From Mycolicibacterium flavescens (GTDB lineage Bacteria > Actinomycetota > Actinomycetes > Mycobacteriales > Mycobacteriaceae), in assembly GCF_001722335.1 (NCBI RefSeq), contig NZ_MIHA01000005.1, forward strand, positions 248,001 through 312,000: a stretch of 64,000 bases of DNA, written 5' to 3'. Shown piece by piece: positions 8,355 through 17,854 of this stretch. Position numbers and translations under genes: made by a program. Position 1 is the first letter of the stretch. Each line of letters starts with the position of its first letter. The notes beneath the pieces are model-generated. The model was not told the DNA's origin. It ran no database searches and was given only the letters and a program-made list of their open reading frames with translations.

Positions 8355-10712
8355 GTGCACCTCGTGAGCGAGTTGATCCTCACCGACGAGTTCCGGGAGG
8401 CGTTGGCGCTGCTGGCCGGCGGTCGGCACCTGTTCCTGACGGGTAAGGCCGGGACCGGCAAGTCGACGCTGATCCGGCGGTTCATGGCCGAGACCGACCG
8501 CAATGTCGTGGTGGTGGCGCCGACGGGGATCGCGGCGCTCAACGTCGACGGCTACACCATCCACCGGCTGTTCGGGTTCCGCACGACGACGACGCTGAGC
8601 GACGTGACCGGCGGCGAGTACCGGCCGGGCCGGTTCGCCAAGACGCTGGCGTCGCTGCAGACGTTGATCATCGACGAAGCGTCGATGGTGCGCGCCGACG
8701 TCTTCGACATGGTGGCCACCGCGCTGCAGCGGTTCGGCCCGCAACCGGGTGAGCCGTTCGGCGGGGTGCAGATCGTGCTGGTGGGCGACCTGTACCAGCT
8801 GCCACCGGTGGTCGGCGACGGCGAGGAGTCCTACTTCGCCAGCGTCTACGAGACGCCGTACTTCTTCTCCGCGCGCCACTTCGACCGTGACGACTTCCCG
8901 ACGATCTCGCTGACGACGGTGTTCCGCCAGCTCGGGGACGACCGAATGACCGCCATTCTCAACGAGATCCGCGAGGGTGTGCTGCTGGGTCACGCGCAGG
9001 AACAGCTCAACGCCCGCGCGGACAAGGACTTCGTGCCACCGGACGACGAGCTGTGGCTGACGCTGGCGCCGACCAATCGGTTGGTGACCGCGCGCAACCG
9101 GCAGGCCCTCGAGCGGCTCGACGGCGACGAGCTGCTGCATCGCGCCCGCGAATCCGGTGACCTGTCGCTGTTCGACAAGCCGATCGAGGACGAGCTGCGG
9201 TTCAAGGTCGGCGCGCAGGTGATGATGCTCAACAACGACCAGGGCGACCGCTGGGTCAACGGCTCGATCGGCCGCGTGGTCGGCGTCGGCTACGACCGTT
9301 ACGGCGTGGTAGTGGAGGTCGAGTTCGCCGACGGCACCTGTGCGGAGGTGACACCGTTCACGTGGGAGGCGACCCGACCGGTGGTCGACGGCGGGTCGCT
9401 GCGGCGCGAGGTGATCGGGACGTTCACGCAGCTGCCGTTCAAGCTGGCGTGGGCGATCACGATCCACAAGAGCCAGGGCCAGACGCTGGACCGGGTGGTG
9501 GTCGACCTGACCGGCGGCATGTTCTCGACCGGCCAGCTGTACGTGGCGTTGAGCCGGTGCACGTCGCTGGCGGGGCTGGTACTCAAACGCCCTGTGCTGC
9601 CGAAGGATCTGAAGACCGACCGGCGGATCGCGCGGTTCCTGCGCACGTCGACCAGCGATGCGCGCGCCCGCAGGTACTGCGCGATCGGCATGCTGACCGT
9701 CGGCGACGAGGGCCGGATGTCGCGGCCGCGGCCGGTGGAGCTGGCGGTGGCGTTCGACGACGGCACCGCGGTGTCGACGTTGATCAACCCGCAGCGGGAT
9801 CTGGCCGACGCGCGAAATGCGTACGGCATCAGCGTGTCCGACGTGCTGTTGGCGCCGACGCTGCGGGAGGCGTGGGCGGTGATCGCGCCGATGCTCGCGG
9901 GTTGCACGCCGGTGGGTCCCGGGGTGGACGAGACGCTGGGGCTGATCGATTTCGAGCTCAAACGCCTCGGTCACGTCACGCCGATGCCGCTGGGTGTCGA
10001 GTTGCGGCGGGCTCCGGTGTTCGGGCGCACGGCGTTGGAGCGGGCACAGTCGGCGCTGGCGGCGATGGGGTCGGCGCAGGTCGAGGAGGGGTCGTCGCCG
10101 TTCGAGGAACCCGAACCGGCGGAATCGGTTTCGGGACTGCTGGTGAGCCGCGACCCGGAGGTGCCGACGCCGAGCGCCGAGCATCTGCCCGGGCTGTCGG
10201 CGCTGCTGCGGATCAGCCGCGACGTCGGGGCGGTGCTGTTGGGCGCGTCGGTGCGCCGGGATCTCGACTCGTCGTGGGACGCGGCGGCGCGCACAGCGGT
10301 GGCCGATCAGTTGCGGGCGGCCGCGAGCCGGGCGCTGCTGCCCGACGACGTGGTGGCGCGGTTGCACGAGGCGTCGGCGCTGCTCGGTGCCGACGTGATG
10401 AGTGACATCGCGACCGTCGCGCGCCACGATATCGCCGAGACGTTGGTGCCCGGCGCGCGGATCTGTTTCACCGGAACGGCTTTGGACCCGTCGGGCCGGG
10501 TGGTCGAGCGCGACGAGATCGAGCGGATGGCCGAGTCGGCGGGGCTCACACCCGTGCGCTCGGTGACCAAGACGCGGTGCGAGGTGCTGGTGACCGCGGA
10601 GGCGGGCACGCAGTCGGGCAAGGCCCGCAAGGCGCAGGAGTACGGCAAGCCGGTGTTCACCGCCGAGGAGTTCTTCGGCTGGCTCGCGCAACGTGTCGGA
10701 CCGCGGAAGTAA
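8355..10712 (+). CDS. Pif1-like SF1 DNA helicase with C-terminal BRCT domain
   Basis: The N-terminal motor has Walker A GKAGTGKS (residues 30-37), Walker B LIIDEAS (104-110), motif III VGDLYQLPPV, and motifs V/VI AITIHKSQGQTLD and YVALSRC, the Pif1/RecD2 5'-to-3' helicase set. The last ~95 residues (from ARICFTGTALDP to the FFGWL end) form a BRCT domain like that of NAD-dependent ligase, with the FTG core and a tail able to bind DNA ends or phosphoproteins. GTG 8355 is used; GTG 8364 is an equally weak alternative. It lies 77 bases after jetC, where jetD would be expected. A role in repair or replication restart is inferred. Confidence 0.88.
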   Translation: MHLVSELILTDEFREALALLAGGRHLFLTGKAGTGKSTLIRRFMAETDRNVVVVAPTGIAALNVDGYTIHRLFGFRTTTTLSDVTGGEYRPGRFAKTLASLQTLIIDEASMVRADVFDMVATALQRFGPQPGEPFGGVQIVLVGDLYQLPPVVGDGEESYFASVYETPYFFSARHFDRDDFPTISLTTVFRQLGDDRMTAILNEIREGVLLGHAQEQLNARADKDFVPPDDELWLTLAPTNRLVTARNRQALERLDGDELLHRARESGDLSLFDKPIEDELRFKVGAQVMMLNNDQGDRWVNGSIGRVVGVGYDRYGVVVEVEFADGTCAEVTPFTWEATRPVVDGGSLRREVIGTFTQLPFKLAWAITIHKSQGQTLDRVVVDLTGGMFSTGQLYVALSRCTSLAGLVLKRPVLPKDLKTDRRIARFLRTSTSDARARRYCAIGMLTVGDEGRMSRPRPVELAVAFDDGTAVSTLINPQRDLADARNAYGISVSDVLLAPTLREAWAVIAPMLAGCTPVGPGVDETLGLIDFELKRLGHVTPMPLGVELRRAPVFGRTALERAQSALAAMGSAQVEEGSSPFEEPEPAESVSGLLVSRDPEVPTPSAEHLPGLSALLRISRDVGAVLLGASVRRDLDSSWDAAARTAVADQLRAAASRALLPDDVVARLHEASALLGADVMSDIATVARHDIAETLVPGARICFTGTALDPSGRVVERDEIERMAESAGLTPVRSVTKTRCEVLVTAEAGTQSGKARKAQEYGKPVFTAEEFFGWLAQRVGPRK

Positions 10713-10721
10713 CGTCGGGTC

Positions 10722-11342
10722 ATGGGGGTCAAGCACGCCAGGGAATCACCGCACACGTTCGAGTGCGCCGAGTGTCACCGCACGGCTGAGATGCTGCTGC
10801 AGACCCGTGGCAGCCAGTCGATGTGCCTCGACTGCCTCGGGATCGGTCACCTGCAGTTCCTGCCTGCCGCCAGCGCACCGCTGACACGTCGCGCGGTGAG
10901 AGCCAGCCAAGAGCCTGTCGTCGTGATGCGGTGGAACACCCGGTGGAGTCGCTACGAACGGCAGGGCGTTCTGGCCGAACCGGCGGTGATCGAGGCGGCG
11001 GCACGGGACAGCCTCGTCGATGCCGACGTGCCGGGGCGCGACGAGGTCGCCGCGGTGATTCGGGAGCAGTTCCCGGGCTGTCCGGTCGAGCGCGCGGAGG
11101 CGATCGCCCTGCATACCGCCGCCCGGTTGGGTGGACGCGGGCGACAGCGGAGGTTCGTCGTGAAAGTCGCACCCGACGAGGTCTGTGAGGCGGTCGAGGC
11201 GTCGGTGCTGCATGTCGACACCGGTTACGACGACCTGCTGATGTCCGGGGCCGACCGCGACGAGGCGCGGGCGCAGGTGGCCGACCGCGTCGCGGCGATC
11301 CTGAGCGCCTGGCGCGACGGGGTCGCGATGCTCGACCCGTGA
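10722..11342 (+). CDS. DUF2293 domain protein with N-terminal zinc-finger-like motif
   Basis: A 206-residue protein. The N-terminus has two CxxC pairs (FECAECH and CLDCLG), consistent with a small zinc ribbon. The C-terminal half carries the DUF2293 pattern: FPGCPVERAEAIALHTA, then an Arg-rich link, then HVDTGYDDLLMSG. This family is widespread in actinobacteria with no established function. ATG 10722 lies only 10 bases after the helicase stop, so it is probably co-transcribed with it. Confidence 0.75.
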   Translation: MGVKHARESPHTFECAECHRTAEMLLQTRGSQSMCLDCLGIGHLQFLPAASAPLTRRAVRASQEPVVVMRWNTRWSRYERQGVLAEPAVIEAAARDSLVDADVPGRDEVAAVIREQFPGCPVERAEAIALHTAARLGGRGRQRRFVVKVAPDEVCEAVEASVLHVDTGYDDLLMSGADRDEARAQVADRVAAILSAWRDGVAMLDP

Positions 11343-11360
11343 CGCGTCGGCCCGCGTAGG

Positions 11361-13886
11361 GTGATCGCCGTGACGGCGGCGCAACACGCGATTGAGGCGA
11401 TCACGCGGATACTCGCGCAAGACAGTCCTCTGGACAAGGACCAGATCATCGCGCGCCTGCGGGCCGACAGTATCGACGATTCCGTAGTGCCGTGGAACCT
11501 GATCGACATGGACAGTCCGGCGGCGCAGCTGGTCGATGACCGGTGGGTGTGGCTGCCTGCGCTGCTGACCGGGCGGGTCTTCACCCACCGGCTGACGGCC
11601 CCAGAAGCACGCCACGACATGCTCACAGTGGTACCCGACCTGAGCCCGATCGCCACGCTGTGTGAGCGCGCGGACTATCAGCGGTTCGCCGATGGATCGC
11701 GCGCACAGATCGCCGTCCTCGGCTACGACGACGAGCTGCTCGACGAGCGCGGCATTCCGCCGGAGGTCCTCAGTTCAACTGTGTTGCTGCTCGATCCCGG
11801 CACGCTGTCGGGACTGAACGCGCAAACCGGCAACCTCGTGGGCCTGCGGTTGACCGCCGACGGATTCGTGCTGGACAGAGTCGAGGTGACCGCCGAGCAC
11901 ACCGCAGGGCAGCGGTTGGCCGCAGTTCTCCGCCCGCACCAAACAACTCTCCTCGACGCGGCAGTGTGGACCGCATGCGCCACCGACCCGGACCTGTTCA
12001 CAAAGCCGCTGCCGCCGTTGGCTGAGATCGTCGATGCCGCTGGCCTCCCGCGCCGCGACGAATGGGTCGCCCCGAGCGGATTCGACATCGATCGCTGGCA
12101 GTTCGAGCTTCGATGCGAGCTGCTCGCGGAGCGGCACGGCATCGATGCCGATGACGCGTTCGCGATCAACGCACTTGTCCAGCTGCACGACCGGATAGAG
12201 TTGCAACTGGCCGAATCGGACGATCCGGTGAGTGCGGTCAACGCCGAATTCGATTCCTTCGAGCAGGTTTTCGGTCCGCTCGCGGAACTCGGCGCCGTGC
12301 TCGCCGACCCCCACCTGGCTCAGATACTGGTCGCCGAAACCATTGATACCGACTCCAGCGGTCCGGATGCGCTGCAGGTGCTGGCCACCACACTCGAGCG
12401 CGGGGTGCCGCGTACTGCCCGGGTGGCGTGCAAGTGGATACGCGCGGTGATCCTGCAGCGGATCGGTGACATCGCCGAGGCCGAGCAGGAACTGGACGCC
12501 GCCGAATCCTTGGACCCCGAATGGCCGCTGCCGTTGCTCGAGCTGGCTCGCATCGCGTCCGACCGCGGCGACGCTGAGCGGGGGTTGAGCCTCCTGCGCC
12601 GCGCGGGCGTCGAGTCGGACCATCCGCTGATGCTCCTGTTGCAGGATCATCGCATCCCGCCGCGCACCGACCTCGGCCGCAACGAACCGTGCTGGTGCGG
12701 GTCCGGTCGCAAGTTCAAGAAGTGCCACCTGGGCCGGGAGCAGCTGGCGCTGGCGGAGCGAGTCAATTGGTTGTACGAGAAGGCAATTCACCACGCACTC
12801 GGCGGCGGATGGCGGGATGTGTACGCAGAAGCGTCGTACGAGCGATACCGTCACACACACGAGCTCACGGAAGTGTTCGAACTGGGGATGGCTGACCCGC
12901 TCATCCACGACGTCGTGCTGTTCGAGGGCGGCGCGTTCGCCGACTTCCTGGACACGCGCGGCTCGTTGCTGCCCGACGACGAACGGCTGTTGGCCGAGCA
13001 GTGGCTGCTCACCGACCGCTCGGTGTTCGAGGTGGAGGCGGTGGAGCCCGGGGCCGGCGTGACCGTTCGCGACCTGCGGACCGGGGACACGCACGAGGTG
13101 CGCGAGCGGATCGCCAGTCGCCAACTCAAACCCGGGCAGTTGATCTGCGCGCGGGTGCTTCCAACCGCTGATTCCCCGCAGTTCTATGGCGGCATCGAAA
13201 TGGTCCCCCTCCACGAACGTGACGCGTTGATGGACCTTCTCGATGTCGATCCGGACCCGGTCGAGTTGGTGGCGGCACTGAGCCGACGGTTCGCCCCGCC
13301 GACGCTGACCAACACCGAAGGGGAGCCGCTGACCGCCTGCGAAACCACGCTGCGCGTCAGTGATCCGGTCGCCGTCGACGCCGCGTTGGACGACGTGTAC
13401 GAACGGGCCACGGGCGCGGAGCCGCCGCGATGGCATGAGCAGATCGAAACCAAGGGCATGCCGCACGTCCGTGCGACGCTGGTGCGCGAGGGCGACACAC
13501 TGCAGGTGGAGACCAACAGCGAACCGCGGATGGACCGGGTTCTGAGCACACTTCTGAAGATCGATCCGACGATGCGGGTCATCGATGAGTCGCGCCGCGC
13601 AATGCCCGACCCGAAAGATGCCGCCGAGCTAGCCCAAAACCCGGGGGCACTTGAGCCGGACGACCCGGAAGTCGCGGCGATGCTCAACGCGTACATTCGC
13701 GAATACGAGGCGAAGTGGCTCGACCAAAACATCCCCGCCCTCGACGGTCACACGCCGCGCGAAGCAGCGGACGACCCGACTCGTCGCGGTGACCTGATCA
13801 AACTCCTGGACAGCTTTCCTGCCGACGACGGCACACCCGGGCGCATGAGCCCCGAGCGGTTGCGGTCAGCGTTGGGCCTCGACTAG
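11361..13886 (+). CDS. Large SEC-C motif protein
   Basis: An 841-residue protein with an SEC-C zinc motif in the middle (LGRNEPCWCGSGRKFKKCH, about residues 436-454), using the C-W-C-G-S-G...C-H ligands known from the SecA tail and many standalone proteins. Upstream there is a helical TPR-like stretch (AEQELDAAESLDPEWPLPLLELARIA). The N-terminal third looks like a winged-helix or nucleic-acid-binding region. The start is GTG 11361 or GTG 11370; neither has a clear ribosome site. Function unknown; SEC-C domains usually mediate protein or ribosome contacts. Confidence 0.75.
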   Translation: MIAVTAAQHAIEAITRILAQDSPLDKDQIIARLRADSIDDSVVPWNLIDMDSPAAQLVDDRWVWLPALLTGRVFTHRLTAPEARHDMLTVVPDLSPIATLCERADYQRFADGSRAQIAVLGYDDELLDERGIPPEVLSSTVLLLDPGTLSGLNAQTGNLVGLRLTADGFVLDRVEVTAEHTAGQRLAAVLRPHQTTLLDAAVWTACATDPDLFTKPLPPLAEIVDAAGLPRRDEWVAPSGFDIDRWQFELRCELLAERHGIDADDAFAINALVQLHDRIELQLAESDDPVSAVNAEFDSFEQVFGPLAELGAVLADPHLAQILVAETIDTDSSGPDALQVLATTLERGVPRTARVACKWIRAVILQRIGDIAEAEQELDAAESLDPEWPLPLLELARIASDRGDAERGLSLLRRAGVESDHPLMLLLQDHRIPPRTDLGRNEPCWCGSGRKFKKCHLGREQLALAERVNWLYEKAIHHALGGGWRDVYAEASYERYRHTHELTEVFELGMADPLIHDVVLFEGGAFADFLDTRGSLLPDDERLLAEQWLLTDRSVFEVEAVEPGAGVTVRDLRTGDTHEVRERIASRQLKPGQLICARVLPTADSPQFYGGIEMVPLHERDALMDLLDVDPDPVELVAALSRRFAPPTLTNTEGEPLTACETTLRVSDPVAVDAALDDVYERATGAEPPRWHEQIETKGMPHVRATLVREGDTLQVETNSEPRMDRVLSTLLKIDPTMRVIDESRRAMPDPKDAAELAQNPGALEPDDPEVAAMLNAYIREYEAKWLDQNIPALDGHTPREAADDPTRRGDLIKLLDSFPADDGTPGRMSPERLRSALGLD

Positions 13887-13897
13887 GTGCTGATCCG

Positions 13898-14383
13898 TCA
13901 GCTGTTGCGGGCGAGAATCTCTCGGAGCGTCGGCAACACCCGTAGATCTTTCGGTCGGTTGGCGGCCTGCTTAGAACGAATCACGTCGGCCAGCGACGCG
14001 ATCTCGACGGTGACGTCGTAGATTTCCGCTGCTATGGCATCGCGGCGTAGATCCGCGTATCCGCGGGTTCCGGATGGCCGGAACGCGATATCGATGTCGC
14101 CGGCATCGGTGACGAGGTTCCAGGTCTGCGCAGCCGCCAATGCTTCCACGTCACAGGCAAACTCGAGCCCTTCCGGCATACCGTCAACCCTGATCCGGGC
14201 CTTGAGTTCGCGTAGCGCGGAGGCGAGCCGGCCGAGGTTCACAGGGTCAGTATCCGGGGTGATATCGGCATCTTCGGTGGGAAATGGCGAACCGTGGTAG
14301 ACCGCGGCGAGGCCACCGATGAGTACATAGGTCACACCATGGCGGTCGAGTGTGGCTAGAAGCCGCGGAAGATCGAGCTCCAC
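13898..14383 (-). CDS. Nucleotidyltransferase toxin-like protein (AbiEii/MenT-like)
   Basis: About 161 residues. The nucleotidyltransferase core is visible: VLIGGLAAVYHG followed by TEDADI (DxD metal site) and later GDIDIAF. Such NTases paired with HTH proteins act as toxins that add nucleotides to tRNA or proteins; this follows from family knowledge of AbiEii/MenT pairs. I chose GTG 14383 because GAGG lies 5 bases upstream and the start sits one base after the stop of the XRE gene; GTG 14407 is an alternative. The C-terminal segment ends RPKDLRVLPTLREIL, typical of this group. Confidence 0.78.
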   Translation of the reverse strand: MELDLPRLLATLDRHGVTYVLIGGLAAVYHGSPFPTEDADITPDTDPVNLGRLASALRELKARIRVDGMPEGLEFACDVEALAAAQTWNLVTDAGDIDIAFRPSGTRGYADLRRDAIAAEIYDVTVEIASLADVIRSKQAANRPKDLRVLPTLREILARNS

Positions 14384-14384
14384 A

Positions 14385-14705
14385 TCATCCTCGTTCGCCG
14401 GCTGCACGTAAATCGCTGAGCTGGCGGGCTGTTCGAGCGTGCCGGTCAAGCCGTTGCTGCCCGGACAATCGAGCGAGCCGTGCCGCCTGGGCGAGATCAC
14501 TGTCGTCGCGCTCGACGAGGTGGAGTTCCAAATCGAGGTGGCACAGGCGGACAAGCCGTATGACGTCGTCGAGGCTCACTGCCGTACGGCCAGACTCCCA
14601 CCGCGCAATCGCCGGCTGCGCGGTGCCAGCGCGGTCCGCGAGCTCTGCCTGTGTCAGACCTGCGCGTTTGCGGGCCTCGCGGATCAGATCGCCGCCATAG
14701 GACAT
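14385..14705 (-). CDS. XRE-family antitoxin-like HTH protein
   Basis: A 106-residue protein with a canonical HTH_3 at the N-terminus: LIREARKRAGLTQAELADRAG then QPAIARWESG, which is the recognition helix. The C-terminal half is a charged helix that could bind the partner enzyme. It is the first gene of a two-gene operon with the NTase. A perfect 18-base palindrome lies 9 bases upstream of its ATG, so it probably represses its own promoter. Confidence 0.85.
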   Translation of the reverse strand: MSYGGDLIREARKRAGLTQAELADRAGTAQPAIARWESGRTAVSLDDVIRLVRLCHLDLELHLVERDDSDLAQAARLARLSGQQRLDRHARTARQLSDLRAAGERG

Positions 14706-14713
14706 TGGCCCAC

Positions 14714-14731
14714 TATAACAGAACTGTTATA
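14714..14731. promoter_or_regulatory. Perfect palindromic operator/promoter of the XRE-NTase pair
   Basis: Two 8-base arms, TATAACAG and CTGTTATA, separated by AA, form a perfect palindrome just upstream of the XRE ATG at 14705. It contains a -10-like TATAAC on either strand, so repressor binding would occlude the promoter. It is also close to the 3' end of the convergent ATPase region (ends 14744). Confidence 0.75.
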
Positions 14732-14743
14732 TGCCTACTGGCA

Positions 14744-17700
14744 TCAACGCACCTGACCCGACGCCAGCGCGAGCACTTCCTCCGGCGACAGCGGACTGGG
14801 CGGATGGTAGGTCAGACACCACGGCGCGACGATGCGGTGGAAGGCCTGTCCTTCGGTGGCGACGTAGAAGTTGCCCGAGCGCAACCGGCTGATGTCGGAC
14901 ACCAAACCGCCTTTCGCTCTTGCCATTTCCTTGGCGGACTCGATCTGCGCCGGCGCGTTGAGCAACCCGTAGAACTGCGTGGTCGCGTTGCCCGGGATCT
15001 GGTTGTGCAGCGACTTGGGCGCCTGCGTCGCGAACACCAGGCCCAGCCCGTACTTGCGGGCCTGCGACGCCAGCGCCAGCGTGCTGCGGGTGCACGCGGT
15101 GTAGCCCTTCGACGGCGCCAGCGTCTGCGCTTCGTCCATCACCAGCAGCCCGCCCAGCGGTCGGTCACCCGCCGGGTTGCGCTTGATCCACGCGAACAAC
15201 GCCATCTGCAGCTGGTTGACGAACCCCTGGCGCTGCTCATCGGACGGCAACCCGATCATGCTGATCACCGACACCCGCGCCCGGTAACCCGGCGACGGGG
15301 TGAGCAGCACAGCCGGGTCGACGGGTGTGCCTGCTCCGCCGAACAGCGGGTCGTTGACCATCGACGCGCGAAGGTTCTGCCCGAGATCGGAGGCGATCTT
15401 CCGCGCGTCGGCCAGGCCGCTGGCGTCGTCGGGCAGGTCGTTGAGCACACCGATGAATCCGGCCAACGTGGGATCCGGTTGTCTTCCGTAGTGCTGCAAC
15501 GCCTCTCGCAGCACGGCTCGGGCGCGGTGGCCCTTCTGCGTCTGCCCGGTGATCGACGCCCGCGGTTCCAGCGCCGCCGCCGCCGACTCGACCGCGTCGT
15601 TGAACTCGTCGTCGTCGTCGAGCACGCTGGCGAAGTCGGGCAGCGGCTGAAACGCCAACGGCCGCCCGCTGTTTCGCCGCGGTGTCCACACCACCACCTC
15701 GGTGTTGGCCAGGTACGCCTCCGCGCGCTCGCCGTCGGAGCGCCGCCACCCGTTCGGCGGTTCGGGCCACGCGGTGCCCAGCCGGGCCAGGTCGTTGTTG
15801 GGGTCCAACACGATCGACGACACCCCGCGCAGCGCGCACTCCTCCACCAGCCGCCGGATCAGCACCGTCTTGCCCGACCCCGATCCGGCGAACACCGCGA
15901 CGTGCTTACGCAACGTCGACAGCTCCACCGACACGGTCGCGTCGCTGCGCAGATCGGCGCCCAGCGGCAGTTCGTCGTCGGGCACGAAGTCCGGGGTGTC
16001 GTCGATGACGACGGGCGCCACCGGTTCGGGTTCAGCCGGCGGCGGAGGCGCGACCCGGCCGTCGTCGCCGAGCACCTGCTGCAGCAGCGCCAGACCGTGC
16101 GCGGGACGACGCGCGCGCAGCCAGCCGGGCAGGTCCGGGTCGTCCTCGGCGATCAGGTCGCGCAGCGCGATCATCGACCGCAGGTCGTCGTCGGTGAGCG
16201 CGACGGTGCGCCCGCCGGCGCGGTGGAACTCCTCGACCAGCGCGGCGGTCTTCGGGCCCGTCGGCCACGGCGTGTTGCGCAGCAGGAAGAGTCGGCGGCG
16301 GTTGGATCCCTCCCCCATTCCCGTTGCGCTCCAAGTCTTCTTGATCCGGTTCTGCGCGGCCAACGCGTTGGTGGCGGCGATCGCGCGGAACGCCCAGTGC
16401 CGCTCGTCCTCGGTGGTGGGGTCCAGGCTCTGGCGCAGCCGCGCGTGCAGCACGACGTGGCTGCCCGGCGGCGGGTCGCACGAGTACGACTGGTAGTCCT
16501 CGTCGCGCTCGGCGATCCACGCCGTAAGCGCGGCGGACAGCAGTTCGGGCATCGCGGTGTCCTCGCCCTCGGCGTCGAGGGCCGCCGCCGGGACCGCGCG
16601 CTGCCGGTAGTCGGCGAAGCGGCGGTCCAGCGCGGAAGAGACCGGCCCGGGCTCCGGGTCGGGCGGATCGACCGGTTCGATGCTGAGACGGTCGAGTTCG
16701 GTCACCGCACCGCGCTTGAGGCACAACCGCACATGCGCGTCGGCGATCTTGAGCAGGTGCCGCGGCGTCTGGTCGGGCGCGTCGGCGAACGCCTCCGGCC
16801 GGATCGGCCAACTCGGATACGGCGGAATGAAGCCGACCTCGGCGTAGGCGGCGGCGAACCGTCGCTCCAGGATGGCGCGGCCGAGGTCGGCGCTGGGCAG
16901 GCCCTTGAGCGGGGTGGGCTCGCGGAAGCGGTCGGCGACGCTGGCCGTCGCGTCGCGGCGGATCCGCTCCCACACCGCGGGCAGGCACGCCACCACGCCG
17001 ACCGTGCGCCGCATCGTCTGCCGCACCGACATCAACCCGTCGGCGACCTGGTGCAACACGTCGTCGTCGTGCTCACCCGGAGCGTCGGTACGCGAAACCG
17101 ATTGCGCCAGAAGCGTGTCGATCTGGTCGAGCGCCAGCACCGAGGGCCCGGCGAGTGCGACCAGCCGGGACACGTCGCGCACGCACTCCTGCGCCGACTC
17201 CGGTGACGCGCGCAGACCCCAGGTGCTGCGGTCGTCGCCGCCGAACTCGTCGCTGGCCTGCAGCCAGGCCTCACCGATGTCGTGCACGCTGAGGTCGGTG
17301 GCGGCCAGCAGCACCAGCGCGCGCAGCGTCTGGTGGCAGTCGCGCACGGGGTCGCGACGGGCCTTGGCGAGCGCGTTGACGAACTTCGTCAGCGTCTCGG
17401 GCTCGAGGTCGTCGTCGCCGATGATCGCGCGGCGCTCGGCGCGGCTGACATGCGCGATCGACGACAGCTCCCACAGCAGATCCTTGAGCTGGGTCTCGCG
17501 CGCCGCGCCCGGGCGGCCGAGGCTTTCCAGCACACCGCTGCGCACCGACTCCCAGAAGCTGGCGGCGTCGAGCAGTTCGACGACGAAGAAGAACCCGCCC
17601 TCGGCCTGCACGCGTTCGCGGACCTGCCCGAGCAGATGCGTCTTGCCGGACCCGGCCGAGCCGCGCACGACGACGCCGAGCGGCGCGGAGACCGGATCCT

Positions 17701-17854
17701 TGGCAGCGTCGCCGAACGCGTCCATCACGTCGTCGACGGCGTACTCGTTGAGCCCCGGCACGTGCGTGCGGGCCTGCGGGCGCCAGAGGTCGTCGGTGGT
17801 CGGAGCCCAGGTCAGCCGAAGCGAGGCGAGCGCTTCCCGTTCCGCGTCGCGCAT
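14744..17854 (-). CDS. Double-P-loop ATPase: N-terminal AAA, C-terminal HerA/FtsK-like
   Basis: A 1036-residue protein with two nucleotide-binding modules. The first Walker A, GSAGSGKT, is at residues 65-72, with a partner acidic strand VLALDQIDTLLAQ further on, as in STAND/ORC-like AAA domains. The second, GSGSGKT near residue 657, is followed by SSIVLDPNNDLARLG, LGGLLVMDEAQTLAPS and LVFATQAPKSL, the set seen in HerA/DUF87 DNA-pumping ATPases. ATG 17854 overlaps the stop of the winged-helix gene (ATGA). HerA-type motors usually work with a nuclease such as NurA; none is adjacent. A DNA-processing or defence role is inferred. Confidence 0.8.
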   Translation of the reverse strand: MRDAEREALASLRLTWAPTTDDLWRPQARTHVPGLNEYAVDDVMDAFGDAAKDPVSAPLGVVVRGSAGSGKTHLLGQVRERVQAEGGFFFVVELLDAASFWESVRSGVLESLGRPGAARETQLKDLLWELSSIAHVSRAERRAIIGDDDLEPETLTKFVNALAKARRDPVRDCHQTLRALVLLAATDLSVHDIGEAWLQASDEFGGDDRSTWGLRASPESAQECVRDVSRLVALAGPSVLALDQIDTLLAQSVSRTDAPGEHDDDVLHQVADGLMSVRQTMRRTVGVVACLPAVWERIRRDATASVADRFREPTPLKGLPSADLGRAILERRFAAAYAEVGFIPPYPSWPIRPEAFADAPDQTPRHLLKIADAHVRLCLKRGAVTELDRLSIEPVDPPDPEPGPVSSALDRRFADYRQRAVPAAALDAEGEDTAMPELLSAALTAWIAERDEDYQSYSCDPPPGSHVVLHARLRQSLDPTTEDERHWAFRAIAATNALAAQNRIKKTWSATGMGEGSNRRRLFLLRNTPWPTGPKTAALVEEFHRAGGRTVALTDDDLRSMIALRDLIAEDDPDLPGWLRARRPAHGLALLQQVLGDDGRVAPPPPAEPEPVAPVVIDDTPDFVPDDELPLGADLRSDATVSVELSTLRKHVAVFAGSGSGKTVLIRRLVEECALRGVSSIVLDPNNDLARLGTAWPEPPNGWRRSDGERAEAYLANTEVVVWTPRRNSGRPLAFQPLPDFASVLDDDDEFNDAVESAAAALEPRASITGQTQKGHRARAVLREALQHYGRQPDPTLAGFIGVLNDLPDDASGLADARKIASDLGQNLRASMVNDPLFGGAGTPVDPAVLLTPSPGYRARVSVISMIGLPSDEQRQGFVNQLQMALFAWIKRNPAGDRPLGGLLVMDEAQTLAPSKGYTACTRSTLALASQARKYGLGLVFATQAPKSLHNQIPGNATTQFYGLLNAPAQIESAKEMARAKGGLVSDISRLRSGNFYVATEGQAFHRIVAPWCLTYHPPSPLSPEEVLALASGQVR

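Noticed and set aside
8274..10736. Long minus-strand open frame across the helicase gene
   Set aside because: Antisense shadow of the Pif1-like helicase, whose motifs are all on the plus strand.
14651..17206. Plus-strand open frame opposite the HerA-like ATPase
   Set aside because: The minus-strand ATPase has two complete P-loops; the plus frame is Arg/Val/Gln-rich without motifs.
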